Source of the DNA: Massilia eburnea
GTDB lineage: Bacteria; Pseudomonadota; Gammaproteobacteria; Burkholderiales; Burkholderiaceae_D
Length of the DNA: 64,000 nucleotides
Direction: 5' to 3'
NCBI RefSeq assembly: GCF_009720745.1
Contig: NZ_WNKX01000025.1
Coordinates: 1-64,000 of the forward strand
The notes beneath the pieces are model-generated. The model made no database searches. It was not told the DNA's origin and was given only the letters and a program-made list of their open reading frames with translations. Positions 16,283 through 25,397 of this stretch are shown piece after piece. How positions within the stretch are numbered: the stretch's first letter is position 1; every line of letters begins with the position of its first letter. A program made the translations under genes and the position numbers.

Positions 16283-17974
16283 ATGTTCGCTTCATTCACT
16301 ACGCGTCCCAATCGCTGGGACTGGGCACTGTTGCCGCTCGTCCTGGCGGTGCTGGTTGCTGTCGCCTATGGCGCCATGCAGATGGCACGCCCGTTCGTGC
16401 TCGGCCAGCCTACGCCGGTCAGCCTGGACGTGGCGGGACTGCCCTATTACCTCTTGCGCACGATCTTGCGCATGTTCGCGGCAATGGCTTTCTCGCTGCT
16501 GTTCGCCTTCGTCTTTGCGGCGGTGGCGGCCAAGTACAAGATGGCCGAGAAGATCCTGGTGCCGCTGCTGGACGTACTGCAGTCGGTGCCCATCCTGGGT
16601 TTCCAGGCGATTGCGATTGCGCCTTTCATCGCCCTGTTCCCGGGCAGCCAGTTGGGGGTGGAATGCGCGGCGATTTTTGCGATCTTCACCTCGCAGGCCT
16701 GGAATATGGCGTTCAGCCTTTACCAGTCGATGCGCGCGGTGCCGGCCGAACTGCATGAGGCGAGCCGCATGTTCCGCCTGTCGGCCTGGCAGCGCTTCTG
16801 GCGCCTGGAACTGCCTTTCGCCATGCCTGGCCTGCTGTGGAACATGATGATGTCGATGTCCGGCGGCTGGTTCTTCCTGGTGGCGGCAGAGGCCATTTCC
16901 GTCGCAGGACAGGACGTCAAGCTGCCCGGCATCGGCGCCTACATTGCCGTCGCCATCGAGGCGGAAAACGGCCGCGCCATTGCCTGCGCCATCGGCGCCA
17001 TGTTCGTCGGCATCGTGATGTACGACCAGCTGTTCTTCCGTCCCCTGCTGGTGTGGGCGGACAAGTTCCGCTTCGAAGAATCGGAAGGCGATGTGGGCCG
17101 CCGCTCCTGGCTGCTGGACTGGGTGCGCCGCAGCCGTATCGCCAGCCGCCTGAGCGACAAGGCGTGGACCGTCATGCGCGGCACCCTGGCCTGGTTCCCT
17201 GCCCGCCCGGTGCGCGCTGAAGTCGCGGACAAGCCGGCCGGCCGCTTCCGCCTGCCTGCCCGCGCAGCCGATACAGTGCTGCTGGTTGTCGCGATATGGG
17301 CCAGCTACCGCGTCGCCGCCTTCATCCACACGGAAGTGGGCTGGCGCGAAGCGGCCAGCGTATTCGGCCTTGGCCTGGCGACCCTGGTGCGCGTAACGGT
17401 ACTGATCGCCCTCGCCTCGCTGTTCTGGGTGCCGGTAGCGATCTGGATCGGCCTGCGCCCGCGCTATGCGCAGAAAATCCAGGCGGTTGCCCAGTTCCTG
17501 GCGGCCTTCCCGGTCAACCTGCTGTTCCCGGTGGTGGTGTATTCGGTGCTGCACCTGGGCCTGAATCCGGACATCTGGCTTAGCCCATTGATGGTGTTCG
17601 GCACCCAGTGGTACATCCTGTTCAATGTGGTCGCCGGCGCCTCCACGCTGTCCAACGATTTGCGCCTGGCCGCGGCAAACCTGGGCCTGAAGGGCTGGCT
17701 GAAATGGAAGCGTATTTACCTGCCGGCGGTCTTCCCGAGCTATGTGACGGGCGCGATTACCGCTTCCGGCGGTTCGTGGAACGCCAGCATCGTGGCCGAA
17801 TACGTTACCTGGGGCAAAACCACCCTGGTGGCGCATGGCCTGGGCAGCTACGTGAAGCAGATGACCGATGCCGGCGACTTCCCGCGCATCGCGCTTGGCA
17901 TCGGCGTAATGTGCATCTTTGTAATGACAATCAACCGCTTCGTCTGGAGCCGTTTGTATCAGGAGCAAGCATGA
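16283..17974 (+). CDS. ABC transporter permease, fused double BPD domain (NitT/TauT type)
   Basis: 563 residues, about twice the length of a single permease of this family. Two binding-protein-dependent transport domains in tandem: the first about 60-270 with the EAA-type loop ELHEASRMFRLSAWQRFWRL, the second about 365-560 with LRLAAANLGLKGWLKWKR as the equivalent. About 12 hydrophobic segments. The single chain would supply both halves of the channel. It ends in ATGA shared with the ATPase start. Substrate unknown; relatives move nitrate, sulfonates, taurine, bicarbonate or pyrimidine precursors. Confidence 0.9.
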   Translation: MFASFTTRPNRWDWALLPLVLAVLVAVAYGAMQMARPFVLGQPTPVSLDVAGLPYYLLRTILRMFAAMAFSLLFAFVFAAVAAKYKMAEKILVPLLDVLQSVPILGFQAIAIAPFIALFPGSQLGVECAAIFAIFTSQAWNMAFSLYQSMRAVPAELHEASRMFRLSAWQRFWRLELPFAMPGLLWNMMMSMSGGWFFLVAAEAISVAGQDVKLPGIGAYIAVAIEAENGRAIACAIGAMFVGIVMYDQLFFRPLLVWADKFRFEESEGDVGRRSWLLDWVRRSRIASRLSDKAWTVMRGTLAWFPARPVRAEVADKPAGRFRLPARAADTVLLVVAIWASYRVAAFIHTEVGWREAASVFGLGLATLVRVTVLIALASLFWVPVAIWIGLRPRYAQKIQAVAQFLAAFPVNLLFPVVVYSVLHLGLNPDIWLSPLMVFGTQWYILFNVVAGASTLSNDLRLAAANLGLKGWLKWKRIYLPAVFPSYVTGAITASGGSWNASIVAEYVTWGKTTLVAHGLGSYVKQMTDAGDFPRIALGIGVMCIFVMTINRFVWSRLYQEQA

Positions 17975-19251
17975 ACGATAAAGTCCTGGTCGACCTGCAA
18001 GGTGTCGGCAAATCCTTCCGCATGGGCGATGGCGCCAGCCGCAAGGTGCTCGATGGCGTCGACTTCACCCTCCAGTCGGGTGAAATCGTGGCGCTGCTCG
18101 GCAAATCCGGTTCCGGCAAATCGACCTTGCTGCGCATCATTTCGGGCCTGGTCAAGGCCGACGCGGGCAAGGCTTGCTATCGCGGCGCGCCCCTCTCCGA
18201 ACCGGTGCCGGGCATCGCCATGGTATTCCAGTCGTTTGCATTGTTCCCATGGCTTACCGTGCAGCAGAACGTGGAACTGGGCCTGGAGGCGCAAGGCGTC
18301 GCCGCGGACGAACGGGCCGTGCGCAGCGAAGCCATGCTGGACTTGATGGGCCTGTCGGGCTTTGAAGGCGCCCTGCCGCGCGAGCTTTCCGGCGGTATGC
18401 GCCAGCGCGTGGGCATCGCCCGCGCCCTGGTCACCAATCCCGACGTGCTGCTGATGGACGAAGCGTTTTCCGCACTGGACGTGCTGACCGGCGAAACCCT
18501 GCGCAACGATATCCTGGAACTGTGGGACCACGGCCGCATTCCGACACGCGGCATCCTGGTCGTTTCGCACAACATCGAAGAAGCGGTGATGATGTCGGAC
18601 CGCATCATCATGCTGTCCAGCGACCCGGGCCGCATCCGTACCGAGATCAAGATCGACCTGCCGCGCCCGCGCAATGCGGATTCCCCGGCAGTGCGCCAGC
18701 TGGTGGACGAGGTGTACGGCCTGATGACCATGCGCCCGGCGCCTGCAGCCGGTCCCGCACGCGAGGCAGGACCCGACTATCGCCTGCCGGACGCCGACAT
18801 CGAGACCATCGAAGCGGTGCTCACCCTGCTGGCGTCCGCGCCGTTTGAAGGCCGCGCCGACTTGCCGCGCCTGTCCGACGAAAGTGAACTGCCTGGCGAG
18901 GAACTGTTCCCCGCCTGCGAAGCACTGTCCCTGCTCGGACTGGCCATCGTGGAAGGCGGCGACATTGCCATGACCGCCCTGGGCCGCCGCTATGAAGCAG
19001 CCGATCACGCCGGCCGCCAGGCCATCTTCGGCCGCCAGCTGCTGGCGCAAGTCACACTGCCGCAACTTGTGTACAGCATGCTGCGGGCATCCGCCGACGG
19101 CGCGCTGCCCGAGGAACAGATTCTTTCCCTGCTGATGGAAACCAGCGAGCAGGAGGAAGCTCGCCGCATCATGCGTACCGCCGTGGAATGGGGGCGCTAC
19201 GGGGAAATTTATGAATTCGATTTTCACACTCGCCGCCTGCGCCTGGCCTGA
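17971..19251 (+). CDS. ABC transporter ATP-binding protein with AAA-associated C-terminal domain
   Basis: 426 residues from ATG 17971. Nucleotide-binding domain about 1-255: Walker A GKSGSGKST, Q-loop FQSFALFPW, signature LSGGMRQRVGIARAL, Walker B VLLMDEAFSALD, H-loop VVSHNIEEA. The extra C-terminal part (about 270-426) matches the AAA-associated domain found in nitrate/sulfonate-type ATPases and may be regulatory. It overlaps the permease by 4 bp. No periplasmic substrate-binding protein gene lies beside it. Confidence 0.92.
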   Translation: MNDKVLVDLQGVGKSFRMGDGASRKVLDGVDFTLQSGEIVALLGKSGSGKSTLLRIISGLVKADAGKACYRGAPLSEPVPGIAMVFQSFALFPWLTVQQNVELGLEAQGVAADERAVRSEAMLDLMGLSGFEGALPRELSGGMRQRVGIARALVTNPDVLLMDEAFSALDVLTGETLRNDILELWDHGRIPTRGILVVSHNIEEAVMMSDRIIMLSSDPGRIRTEIKIDLPRPRNADSPAVRQLVDEVYGLMTMRPAPAAGPAREAGPDYRLPDADIETIEAVLTLLASAPFEGRADLPRLSDESELPGEELFPACEALSLLGLAIVEGGDIAMTALGRRYEAADHAGRQAIFGRQLLAQVTLPQLVYSMLRASADGALPEEQILSLLMETSEQEEARRIMRTAVEWGRYGEIYEFDFHTRRLRLA

Positions 19252-19891
19252 TCGACGACGCATCCTGCTGGCAGCCGGCGCGCTGCTGGCCCTTCCCGCC
19301 TGGGCTGGCCGCCCGCTTGCCACCGACGACGCGGCCATCCTCGATCCGCATGATTGCCAGGTCGAGGCCTGGCACCAGCATACGGGCAGCCTGCGCGAAT
19401 GGTGGGCCATGCCCGCCTGCCGCGTGGGCGATTGGGAACTGGGCGCCGGCAAGGGGCAAGCCAGCGCTTCGGTCCTGCAGGCCAAAACCATGTTGCGCAA
19501 TCCCGGCGAGAGCGGCGAAGGCTGGGCCCTTGCCCTCACTATCGCCAGCCAGCAAGGCCCGGTGCGCCAGCAAATACTCAACCTGCCGCTGACAATGGCG
19601 TTCCTCGACCAGGCCGTCCTGTGCCACCTGAACGCAGGCTGGATGCGCCCGCACGGCGCTGCGACCCGCAACACCTGGAGCGCGGGCGCCGAATATGCTT
19701 TCGCCCAGCGCTGGAGTGCATCCCTGGAAAGCTACGGCAGCAAGCGCCAGGCGCCGACGCGGCAGGTGGGCATCCGCTACACATTGATCGCAGACCGCCT
19801 GGACCTCGACGCCAGCGTTGCGAAAACATCGGGCGCGCGGCCGCAACTGGCTCTCGGCATGACCTGGGCCCTGCCGCACGCGCTATACTAG
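19211..19891 (+). CDS. Exported protein, probable outer-membrane beta-barrel
   Basis: 226 residues with an N-terminal signal-like segment (ILLAAGALLALPAWAG, about 18-33). The rest alternates hydrophobic and polar residues with aromatic ends (WSAGAEYAFAQRWSASLESYG, then VGIRYTLIADRLDLDASV shorter strands) and ends LGMTWALPHALY, as in outer-membrane barrels. Its start lies 41 bp inside the ATPase gene in another frame, so it is in the transporter operon and may form the outer-membrane part of the same uptake route. Family not recognised with certainty. Confidence 0.6.
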   Translation: MNSIFTLAACAWPDRRRILLAAGALLALPAWAGRPLATDDAAILDPHDCQVEAWHQHTGSLREWWAMPACRVGDWELGAGKGQASASVLQAKTMLRNPGESGEGWALALTIASQQGPVRQQILNLPLTMAFLDQAVLCHLNAGWMRPHGAATRNTWSAGAEYAFAQRWSASLESYGSKRQAPTRQVGIRYTLIADRLDLDASVAKTSGARPQLALGMTWALPHALY

Positions 19892-19895
19892 GTTT

Positions 19896-20429
19896 ATGAA
19901 AAAACTACTTCCCATTGCGGCCCTGGCAAGCCTGCTGTCGGCCTGCGCCGGCATCAGCCAGCAAGCGTTTTATGCCAACCCGGCCGAAGCGAGCCCGTTC
20001 GAGATGTGCAAAACGCTGAGCACGGGCGTGCCCGACATGAACTTTGCCAATGCCTTGCGCATGGAACTGGGCCGCCGCGGCGTAGCCGAGTCGTCCTGCC
20101 CGCAAATCATCAAGACGCGTGAAACCGGCGTGGGCGTGGGCGTCGCAGCCGGCGTCGTAGCGCTGGCCATCGCCGCCAGCAAGAGCAGCAATACCAGCGT
20201 CGGGGTTGGCGTGGGCGGCACCATCGGGCTGGGCGGCGGCAGCGCATCCGGCCCAGCCGCAGTACCGGTGGCCGAGCAATTCGCCTGGGATCAATATTTG
20301 GGCGAAAACGGCAGCGCTATCTGGACTTGCCGCAGCATCCAGACCGGCGTCCCCGCCGATCCGGCTTATTGCAACGGCAAGCCGATGGCCGACACGACCT
20401 GGCCAGGCATGTCCGCGCCACTCCACTAG
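19896..20429 (+). CDS. Small lipoprotein of unknown function
   Basis: 177 residues. A lipoprotein signal ends in LLSAC, so the mature protein would start with a lipidated Cys near residue 17. The middle has a Val/Gly-rich stretch (GVGVGVAAGVVALAIAA) like a glycine-zipper segment. The C-terminal part holds a Cys pair (WTCRSIQTG, YCNGK), echoing the N-terminal CKTLSTGVPD half, so the mature domain may be a pair of similar units. It starts 4 bp after the previous gene and is probably in the same operon. Confidence 0.65.
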   Translation: MKKLLPIAALASLLSACAGISQQAFYANPAEASPFEMCKTLSTGVPDMNFANALRMELGRRGVAESSCPQIIKTRETGVGVGVAAGVVALAIAASKSSNTSVGVGVGGTIGLGGGSASGPAAVPVAEQFAWDQYLGENGSAIWTCRSIQTGVPADPAYCNGKPMADTTWPGMSAPLH

Positions 20430-20540
20430 CGTTTCGTCGCACGGCGCCTATGCGCCCGGCGCGCACGATAGCGGCAATCTTTCGGCTGATCAGCACACTC
20501 GCGAGGAAAATGGGCACTTTCCTCACGGGTGATACGCACA

Positions 20541-21404
20541 GTGATCCGAATCGGCATTTCCGGCTGGCGCTACAAGCCGTGGCGCGGCGTTTTCTATCCG
20601 CCTGACCTGGCGCAGGCGCGCGAGCTGGAATTCGCCGCCCGCGCCGTGCGCACCATCGAGATCAACGGCTCCTTTTATTCACTGCAGCGCCCGGAAAGCT
20701 ACCAATCCTGGTACGACGCCACGCCGCAAGATTTCGTCTTCGCCCACAAGGGCAACCGCTACATCACCCACATCCGCCGCCTGCGCGAACCGGAAAAACC
20801 GCTCGCCAATGTATTCGCCAGCGGTGTATTGCTGTTGCGCGAAAAACTCGGTCCTTTCCTGTGGCAGTTCCCGCCCAATTTCACATTCGACGAGGCCTTG
20901 TTCGAGCAGTTCTTTAGCCTGCTGCCGCAAGATAGCGAACAAGCGTCCGAACTGGCGCGCCGCCACGAACCACGGATGAATGGCCGCGCCGCTACCGAGA
21001 CCGACGCCCGCCGCAAATTGCTGCATGCGGTGGAGATCCGCAACGACTCTTTCGCCGATCCCGCCTTCATCCGCCTGCTGCGCAAATACAAGGTTGCGCT
21101 GGTGGTGGCCGACACCGCCGGCAAATGGCCGGATCATGAAGACGTTACCGCCAGCTTCATGTACCTGCGCCTTCACGGCGAACAGGAACTCTACGCCAGC
21201 GGCTACACGCCCGAGTCGCTTGACCGGTGGGCTGCCCGCATCCGCGCCTGGGCCGGCGGTGACCAGCCTCCGGACGCAAAGCTGATCGTCGACAGCGCGC
21301 CGCCAAAGCGCGCCAGCCGCGATATCTACTGCTACTTCGACAATGACGTGAAAGTCCATGCGCCGTTCGACGCGCACAACCTTGAGTTAAGGGTGCTCGG
21401 ATGA
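20541..21404 (+). CDS. DUF72 family protein (YecE-like TIM-barrel)
   Basis: 287 residues from the GTG at 20541, giving MIRIGISGWRYKPWRG, the usual N-terminus of the family; a GTG at 20529 would add four residues. Family motifs: EINGSFYSLQRPESY, FVFAHKGNRYITHIRRL, LGPFLWQFPPNF, YLRLHGEQELYASGY and a C-terminal CYFDNDVKVHAP. The biochemical role of DUF72 proteins is not established. Its 3' end overlaps the convergent CLC gene by 18 bp. Confidence 0.88.
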   Translation: MIRIGISGWRYKPWRGVFYPPDLAQARELEFAARAVRTIEINGSFYSLQRPESYQSWYDATPQDFVFAHKGNRYITHIRRLREPEKPLANVFASGVLLLREKLGPFLWQFPPNFTFDEALFEQFFSLLPQDSEQASELARRHEPRMNGRAATETDARRKLLHAVEIRNDSFADPAFIRLLRKYKVALVVADTAGKWPDHEDVTASFMYLRLHGEQELYASGYTPESLDRWAARIRAWAGGDQPPDAKLIVDSAPPKRASRDIYCYFDNDVKVHAPFDAHNLELRVLG

Positions 21405-22592
21405 AGGCTGCCGCTGCGCGCGGTAGATACCCTGCTGGCCAGAGAACATGAAGGCCACCACGCAGGCCAGCGCGGCGTAGGGGCCAACCGCCGGCCCGAA
21501 CAGTTCCATCGCCATCACCGTGCAGGCGAGCGGCGTATTGGCCGCGCCTGCGAATACCGCGACAAAGCCGATGGCGGCCAGCAGCGGGAACGGCAGGTGC
21601 AGGATCGGCGCCAGCGCATTGCCCAGCGTCGCGCCGATATTGAACAGCGGCGTCACTTCGCCGCCTTTGAAGCCGGCCCCCAGTGAGCCCACGGTGAACA
21701 CAAACTTGCCGAGCCAGTCCCACCAGTCAAGCGGCACGCGGAACGCTTCCACCATCGGTCCGATGCCCAGGCCAAGGTAGCGGTGCAGGTCAAAGCTGGA
21801 AAGTCCGACCACAGCCGCGATGACGAAGCCACCCACCAGCGGCCGCAGCGGGGCATAGGCAAAGCGCGCCTTGAACCAGGCCGACAGGCTATGCGTGGCA
21901 GCGGCAAAAGCGCGCCCCACCAGGCCAAAGATCACGCCCGCCACGACGATGGCCGCCAGCGACAGCGCCAGCGGGCCATCCGGAGCGCCCAGCGGTCCCG
22001 CCGGATAATGCGTATGCCCCACGCCCCACCAGCGCGTCACCTGGTCGGCCAGCACGGCCGCCAGCATGCAGGGATAGATCGCGGCAAGGCGCATGCGCCC
22101 TACCACCAGTACTTCCAGGCCGAAGATGGCGCCTGCCAGCGGCGTACCGAACACCGAAGCGAAACCAGCGCTGATGCCGGCCATCAGCACCGTGCTGCGG
22201 TCTTCGCGGTGCAGGCGGAACACGTGGGTCAGCTGGTCCGCCAGCGCGCCGCCCATCTGCACCGCCGTACCTTCGCGCCCGACGGAGGCTCCGAACAGGT
22301 GCGACACCACGGTGCTGCACAGGATCAGGGGCGCCAGGCGCAAAGGCACCACTTTCTTGGGATCGTGGATCTCGTCAATCAGCAGGTTGTTGCCCGCCTC
22401 GACATGGGAGCCGATGTGGAGGTAGATCCAGCCGACCGCGAAGCCGGCCAATGGAAGCAGCCATACCACCCAGCGATAAGCTTCACGCCAGGCGGTGGCC
22501 ACGTCCAGCGCCACCAGGAAAAATGCGGAAGCGCTGCCTGCCGCCACCGCGACCAGCGTCGCCAGCAGGCTCCATTTTCCAAGATAGCGCAA
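21387..22592 (-). CDS. CLC-family anion transporter, resembling the fluoride/proton antiporter branch
   Basis: About 401 residues, 10 or more hydrophobic segments. CLC motifs are present but divergent: GREGTAVQ with the gating Glu in place of GREGP, and GGEVTPLFNIGATLGN near the C-terminal filter. The usual GSGIP is replaced by a region reading GNNLLIDEIH. GREGT plus GNN are features I associate with CLC-F fluoride/proton antiporters; this is recall, not an alignment. The start is uncertain: TTG 22592 is chosen because no ATG or GTG lies between it and the upstream stop; ATT 22601 behind AAGGGG is the alternative. It follows the oxidase gene by 4 bp. Confidence 0.8.
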   Translation of the reverse strand: MRYLGKWSLLATLVAVAAGSASAFFLVALDVATAWREAYRWVVWLLPLAGFAVGWIYLHIGSHVEAGNNLLIDEIHDPKKVVPLRLAPLILCSTVVSHLFGASVGREGTAVQMGGALADQLTHVFRLHREDRSTVLMAGISAGFASVFGTPLAGAIFGLEVLVVGRMRLAAIYPCMLAAVLADQVTRWWGVGHTHYPAGPLGAPDGPLALSLAAIVVAGVIFGLVGRAFAAATHSLSAWFKARFAYAPLRPLVGGFVIAAVVGLSSFDLHRYLGLGIGPMVEAFRVPLDWWDWLGKFVFTVGSLGAGFKGGEVTPLFNIGATLGNALAPILHLPFPLLAAIGFVAVFAGAANTPLACTVMAMELFGPAVGPYAALACVVAFMFSGQQGIYRAQRQPSSEHP

Positions 22593-22596
22593 TTGC

Positions 22597-23973
22597 TTAA
22601 TGATGATCGTGCCCCTTCTTGTCGCGGGTGACTTCCAGCGGCTTGACGCCGGCCGGCACCGATGCGGCCGGCGCGCTGACCGCAGGCGGCAGTTCGCCAG
22701 TCCACTCATAGGCGGTGCTGCCTTTCGGCGCCCTGTACCAGCCGGGATCGGTGTAATCGCCCCTCTTCTGGTCCGGGCGCACTTTCATCAGCGTGAACAT
22801 GCCGCCCATTTCGATTTCGCCATGGGGGCCGGTACCGGTCATCATGGGCAGCGTGTTTTCCGGGATCTCCATCTCCATGCCGCCCATGGAACCGCCCTTT
22901 TCGCCCATCGCCATATAGCCCGGCACCAGCTTGCTGATTTTTTCCGCCACGCCGCTATGATCCACGCCGATCAGGGTCGGCACGCTGTGCCCCATGGCGT
23001 TCATGGTGTGGTGCGATTTGTGGCAATGGAATGCCCAGTCGCCGGGATTGTCGGCGATGAATTCGATGGCGCGCATCTGGCCCACGGCCACGTCGGTGGT
23101 CACTTCCGGCCAGCGCGCGGCCGGCGGAATCCAGCCGCCATCGGTGCCGGTCACTTCGAAGCGGTGGCCATGGATATGCATTGGGTGGTTGGTCATGGTC
23201 AGGTTGCCGGCGCGGATGCGCACGCGGTCGCCCTGGCGCACGACCAGCGGGTCGATGCCAGGGAAGGCACGGCTATTGAATGTCCAGATGTTAAAGTCCG
23301 TCATTGTGTTGACCTTGGGGACCATGCTGCCCGGTTCGATATCGTACGCGCTGAGAAGGAACACGAAATCGCGGTCCACCGCGTGCTGGCGCGGGTCTTT
23401 CGGATGGGTCACCCAAAAGCCCATCATGCCCATCGCCATCTGCGTCATCTCGTCAGCATGGGGATGGTACATGAAAGTGCCGGCATGTTTGGCGACAAAT
23501 TCATAGACGAAGGTCTTACCAGGCTGGATGGCGGGCTGGCTGACACCCGACACGCCGTCCATCCCGCTAGGCAGGATCTGGCCGTGCCAGTGCACGCTGG
23601 TGTGCTCCGGCAGCTTGTTGGTGACAAAGATGCGCACGCGGTCGCCCTCGACCACTTCGATGGTCGGACCGGGGCTCTGGCCGTTGTAGCCCCACATCTT
23701 GGCCACCATGCCGGGCGCGAACTCGCGCAGCACCGGCTCGGCCACCAAGTGGAACTCCTTGACGCCATCCTTCATGCGCCAGGGCAGGCTCCAACCGTTC
23801 AAAGTGACTACCGGGTTGTAGGGGCGCCCATCGGGTGGCATCAGCGGCGGCGCAGTCGAGGCATTGGATTGCACCGGCGCTTCCGGCAGGCCGGCCGCGC
23901 CGGCACGGCTGACGAGGCCAACTCCGATCAGGGTGGCTGCGCCATTGGCGAGGAAGGAACGACGGTTGCTCAT
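22597..23973 (-). CDS. Tat-exported multicopper oxidase
   Basis: 458 residues. Twin-Arg signal NRRSFLANGAATLIG at the N-terminus. All four copper motifs are seen: HWHG (128-131), HPH (170-172), HPMHIHGH (263-270) and HCHKSHHTMNAM (316-327, with the T1 Cys excluded by the axial Met arrangement typical of the family). A Met/Gly-rich segment follows (about 360-400). Family role: oxidation of Cu(I) or other metals or phenolics in the periplasm. It starts inside the stop of the upstream TolC-like gene (4-bp overlap). Context suggests copper detoxification. Confidence 0.92.
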   Translation of the reverse strand: MSNRRSFLANGAATLIGVGLVSRAGAAGLPEAPVQSNASTAPPLMPPDGRPYNPVVTLNGWSLPWRMKDGVKEFHLVAEPVLREFAPGMVAKMWGYNGQSPGPTIEVVEGDRVRIFVTNKLPEHTSVHWHGQILPSGMDGVSGVSQPAIQPGKTFVYEFVAKHAGTFMYHPHADEMTQMAMGMMGFWVTHPKDPRQHAVDRDFVFLLSAYDIEPGSMVPKVNTMTDFNIWTFNSRAFPGIDPLVVRQGDRVRIRAGNLTMTNHPMHIHGHRFEVTGTDGGWIPPAARWPEVTTDVAVGQMRAIEFIADNPGDWAFHCHKSHHTMNAMGHSVPTLIGVDHSGVAEKISKLVPGYMAMGEKGGSMGGMEMEIPENTLPMMTGTGPHGEIEMGGMFTLMKVRPDQKRGDYTDPGWYRAPKGSTAYEWTGELPPAVSAPAASVPAGVKPLEVTRDKKGHDHH

Positions 23974-25325
23974 GGCTGGACTCCTTTTCCGCCAAGCGCG
24001 GCATCGAGATTAGCATCCGCGATCCAGAATTCCTTCAGCGCGGTGATGGTGTTGTTGACGGCCGCGGCCTGCTCGCGCGCATCGGCCAGCAGTTCAAACA
24101 CGGACAGCAGCATGCCGTTGTAGCGCAGCAGGGTCTCCTCGGAAATCTTCTGGCGCAGCGGGATCACCACGTCGCGGTAGTGCTTCGCCAGCTCATAGGA
24201 GGCTTGGTAATCCTGGTAGCTCTCGCGCGCCTCGCTGCTCGCGTTAGTGGCTGCAGCGGCCAGCATGTTGAGCGACTGCATATATGTCGCCTCGGCGTGG
24301 GCGACGCGGGCGCCGCCCCAATCGAACAGAGGCACTTCCAGCGAAATCTCGTAGCCGTGGGAACGGCGTTCGCCGTCACGCTCGCTGATGCCGCTCAATT
24401 CCAGCACGTTGATGAAGCGCGTGGCCCTGGTCAGGCCCAGGGCGTCGGCTGTGTTCTGCGACGACAGGCGGGCCGCCTGTACGTCCAGCCGGTCGCGCAA
24501 AGCCGTGGCTTCGGCGTCGGCCACCGTGCGCGGGCCGGCCGGCAGCTCCGGCAGGCGCGCCGGCAAGCGGTAGGCCGTGGCCTGCTCGCCGGACAAGCCG
24601 AGGATGCGCGTCAGCCTTTCCCGGCTGGCGGTAGCGGCCTTGCGGGCACGCGCCACGTCGGCCATGGCGTCGGCGTGGAAGGCCTGCTCGCGCGCGGCGT
24701 CGTATTTGCTCCAGTTGCCGGCGGCCTGCATACGCTTGGCCAGCTCGCCGCTGGCTTCCGCCGCGTCGCTGATCTGCTGCGCGTATTCCACGCCCTGCTG
24801 CGCCGCCACGGCTTCGATCCAGGCAACGCGCGCCTGGCGGGCCATGGACACGGCCTCGCCAGCCAGTTCCAGCTTGACCTGTTCGAAGCGCTGCTTCTCG
24901 ATGCGGCTGGCCAGCGGCAGCGTCAGGAGCTGGATGAAGTTCATGCTCAGCGTCCGCTCGATCGCCACTTCCCCGCCGCCATGCGTACGCTTGAAGCTGA
25001 AGCCCGGGTTGGCCATGCGGCCGGCTTGTACCAGTTCCGCCTCCGCGATCCCAAGATCCCAGTAGCGCGCCTGCAGGCTGCGGTTGTTTAACAGCGCCAC
25101 ATGGACGGCGGCATCCACGCCGACCAGTTCGGCCAGCAGCTTTTTCAATTGTTCGTCCAGCGCACGCCGGTCTTCGTCATTGCGCAACAGGCGCGTCTCG
25201 GCGCCGCTGCGTGACTTGCTTGCTTGCGCCACCGCGCCGAAGCCGCCATCGCTCGAGAACGTGGCGCACCCGGCTAGCAGCGCAGCTGCGGCGGCCAATG
25301 CCGCCAGCTTGAATGCTTGGTTCAT
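23970..25325 (-). CDS. TolC-family outer-membrane lipoprotein (efflux or copper-resistance OMF)
   Basis: 451 residues from ATG 25325. Lipoprotein signal with lipobox LLAGC near residue 18. Then two long helical repeats typical of outer-membrane factors, for example LNNRSLQARYWDLGIAEAEL in the first half and a second long helical run after EISLEVPLFDWGGARVA. Within the family it resembles the OMFs that pair with multicopper oxidases rather than RND pumps; no membrane-fusion or RND gene is adjacent. Overlaps the oxidase start by 4 bp and follows the small Cys/His-rich gene. Confidence 0.88.
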   Translation of the reverse strand: MNQAFKLAALAAAAALLAGCATFSSDGGFGAVAQASKSRSGAETRLLRNDEDRRALDEQLKKLLAELVGVDAAVHVALLNNRSLQARYWDLGIAEAELVQAGRMANPGFSFKRTHGGGEVAIERTLSMNFIQLLTLPLASRIEKQRFEQVKLELAGEAVSMARQARVAWIEAVAAQQGVEYAQQISDAAEASGELAKRMQAAGNWSKYDAAREQAFHADAMADVARARKAATASRERLTRILGLSGEQATAYRLPARLPELPAGPRTVADAEATALRDRLDVQAARLSSQNTADALGLTRATRFINVLELSGISERDGERRSHGYEISLEVPLFDWGGARVAHAEATYMQSLNMLAAAATNASSEARESYQDYQASYELAKHYRDVVIPLRQKISEETLLRYNGMLLSVFELLADAREQAAAVNNTITALKEFWIADANLDAALGGKGVQP

Positions 25326-25397
25326 GATTGTCTTTCCATTGCTTGGTCGTCCTGCGCGGGGGCGCAGGAAAAAGCCAGCGGCCAGGGCTGGCATGGA

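Noticed and set aside
21404..22600. Fluoride riboswitch for the CLC gene
   Set aside because: The gene starts 4 bp from the oxidase gene, and no crcB-type motif was seen upstream in the cluster.
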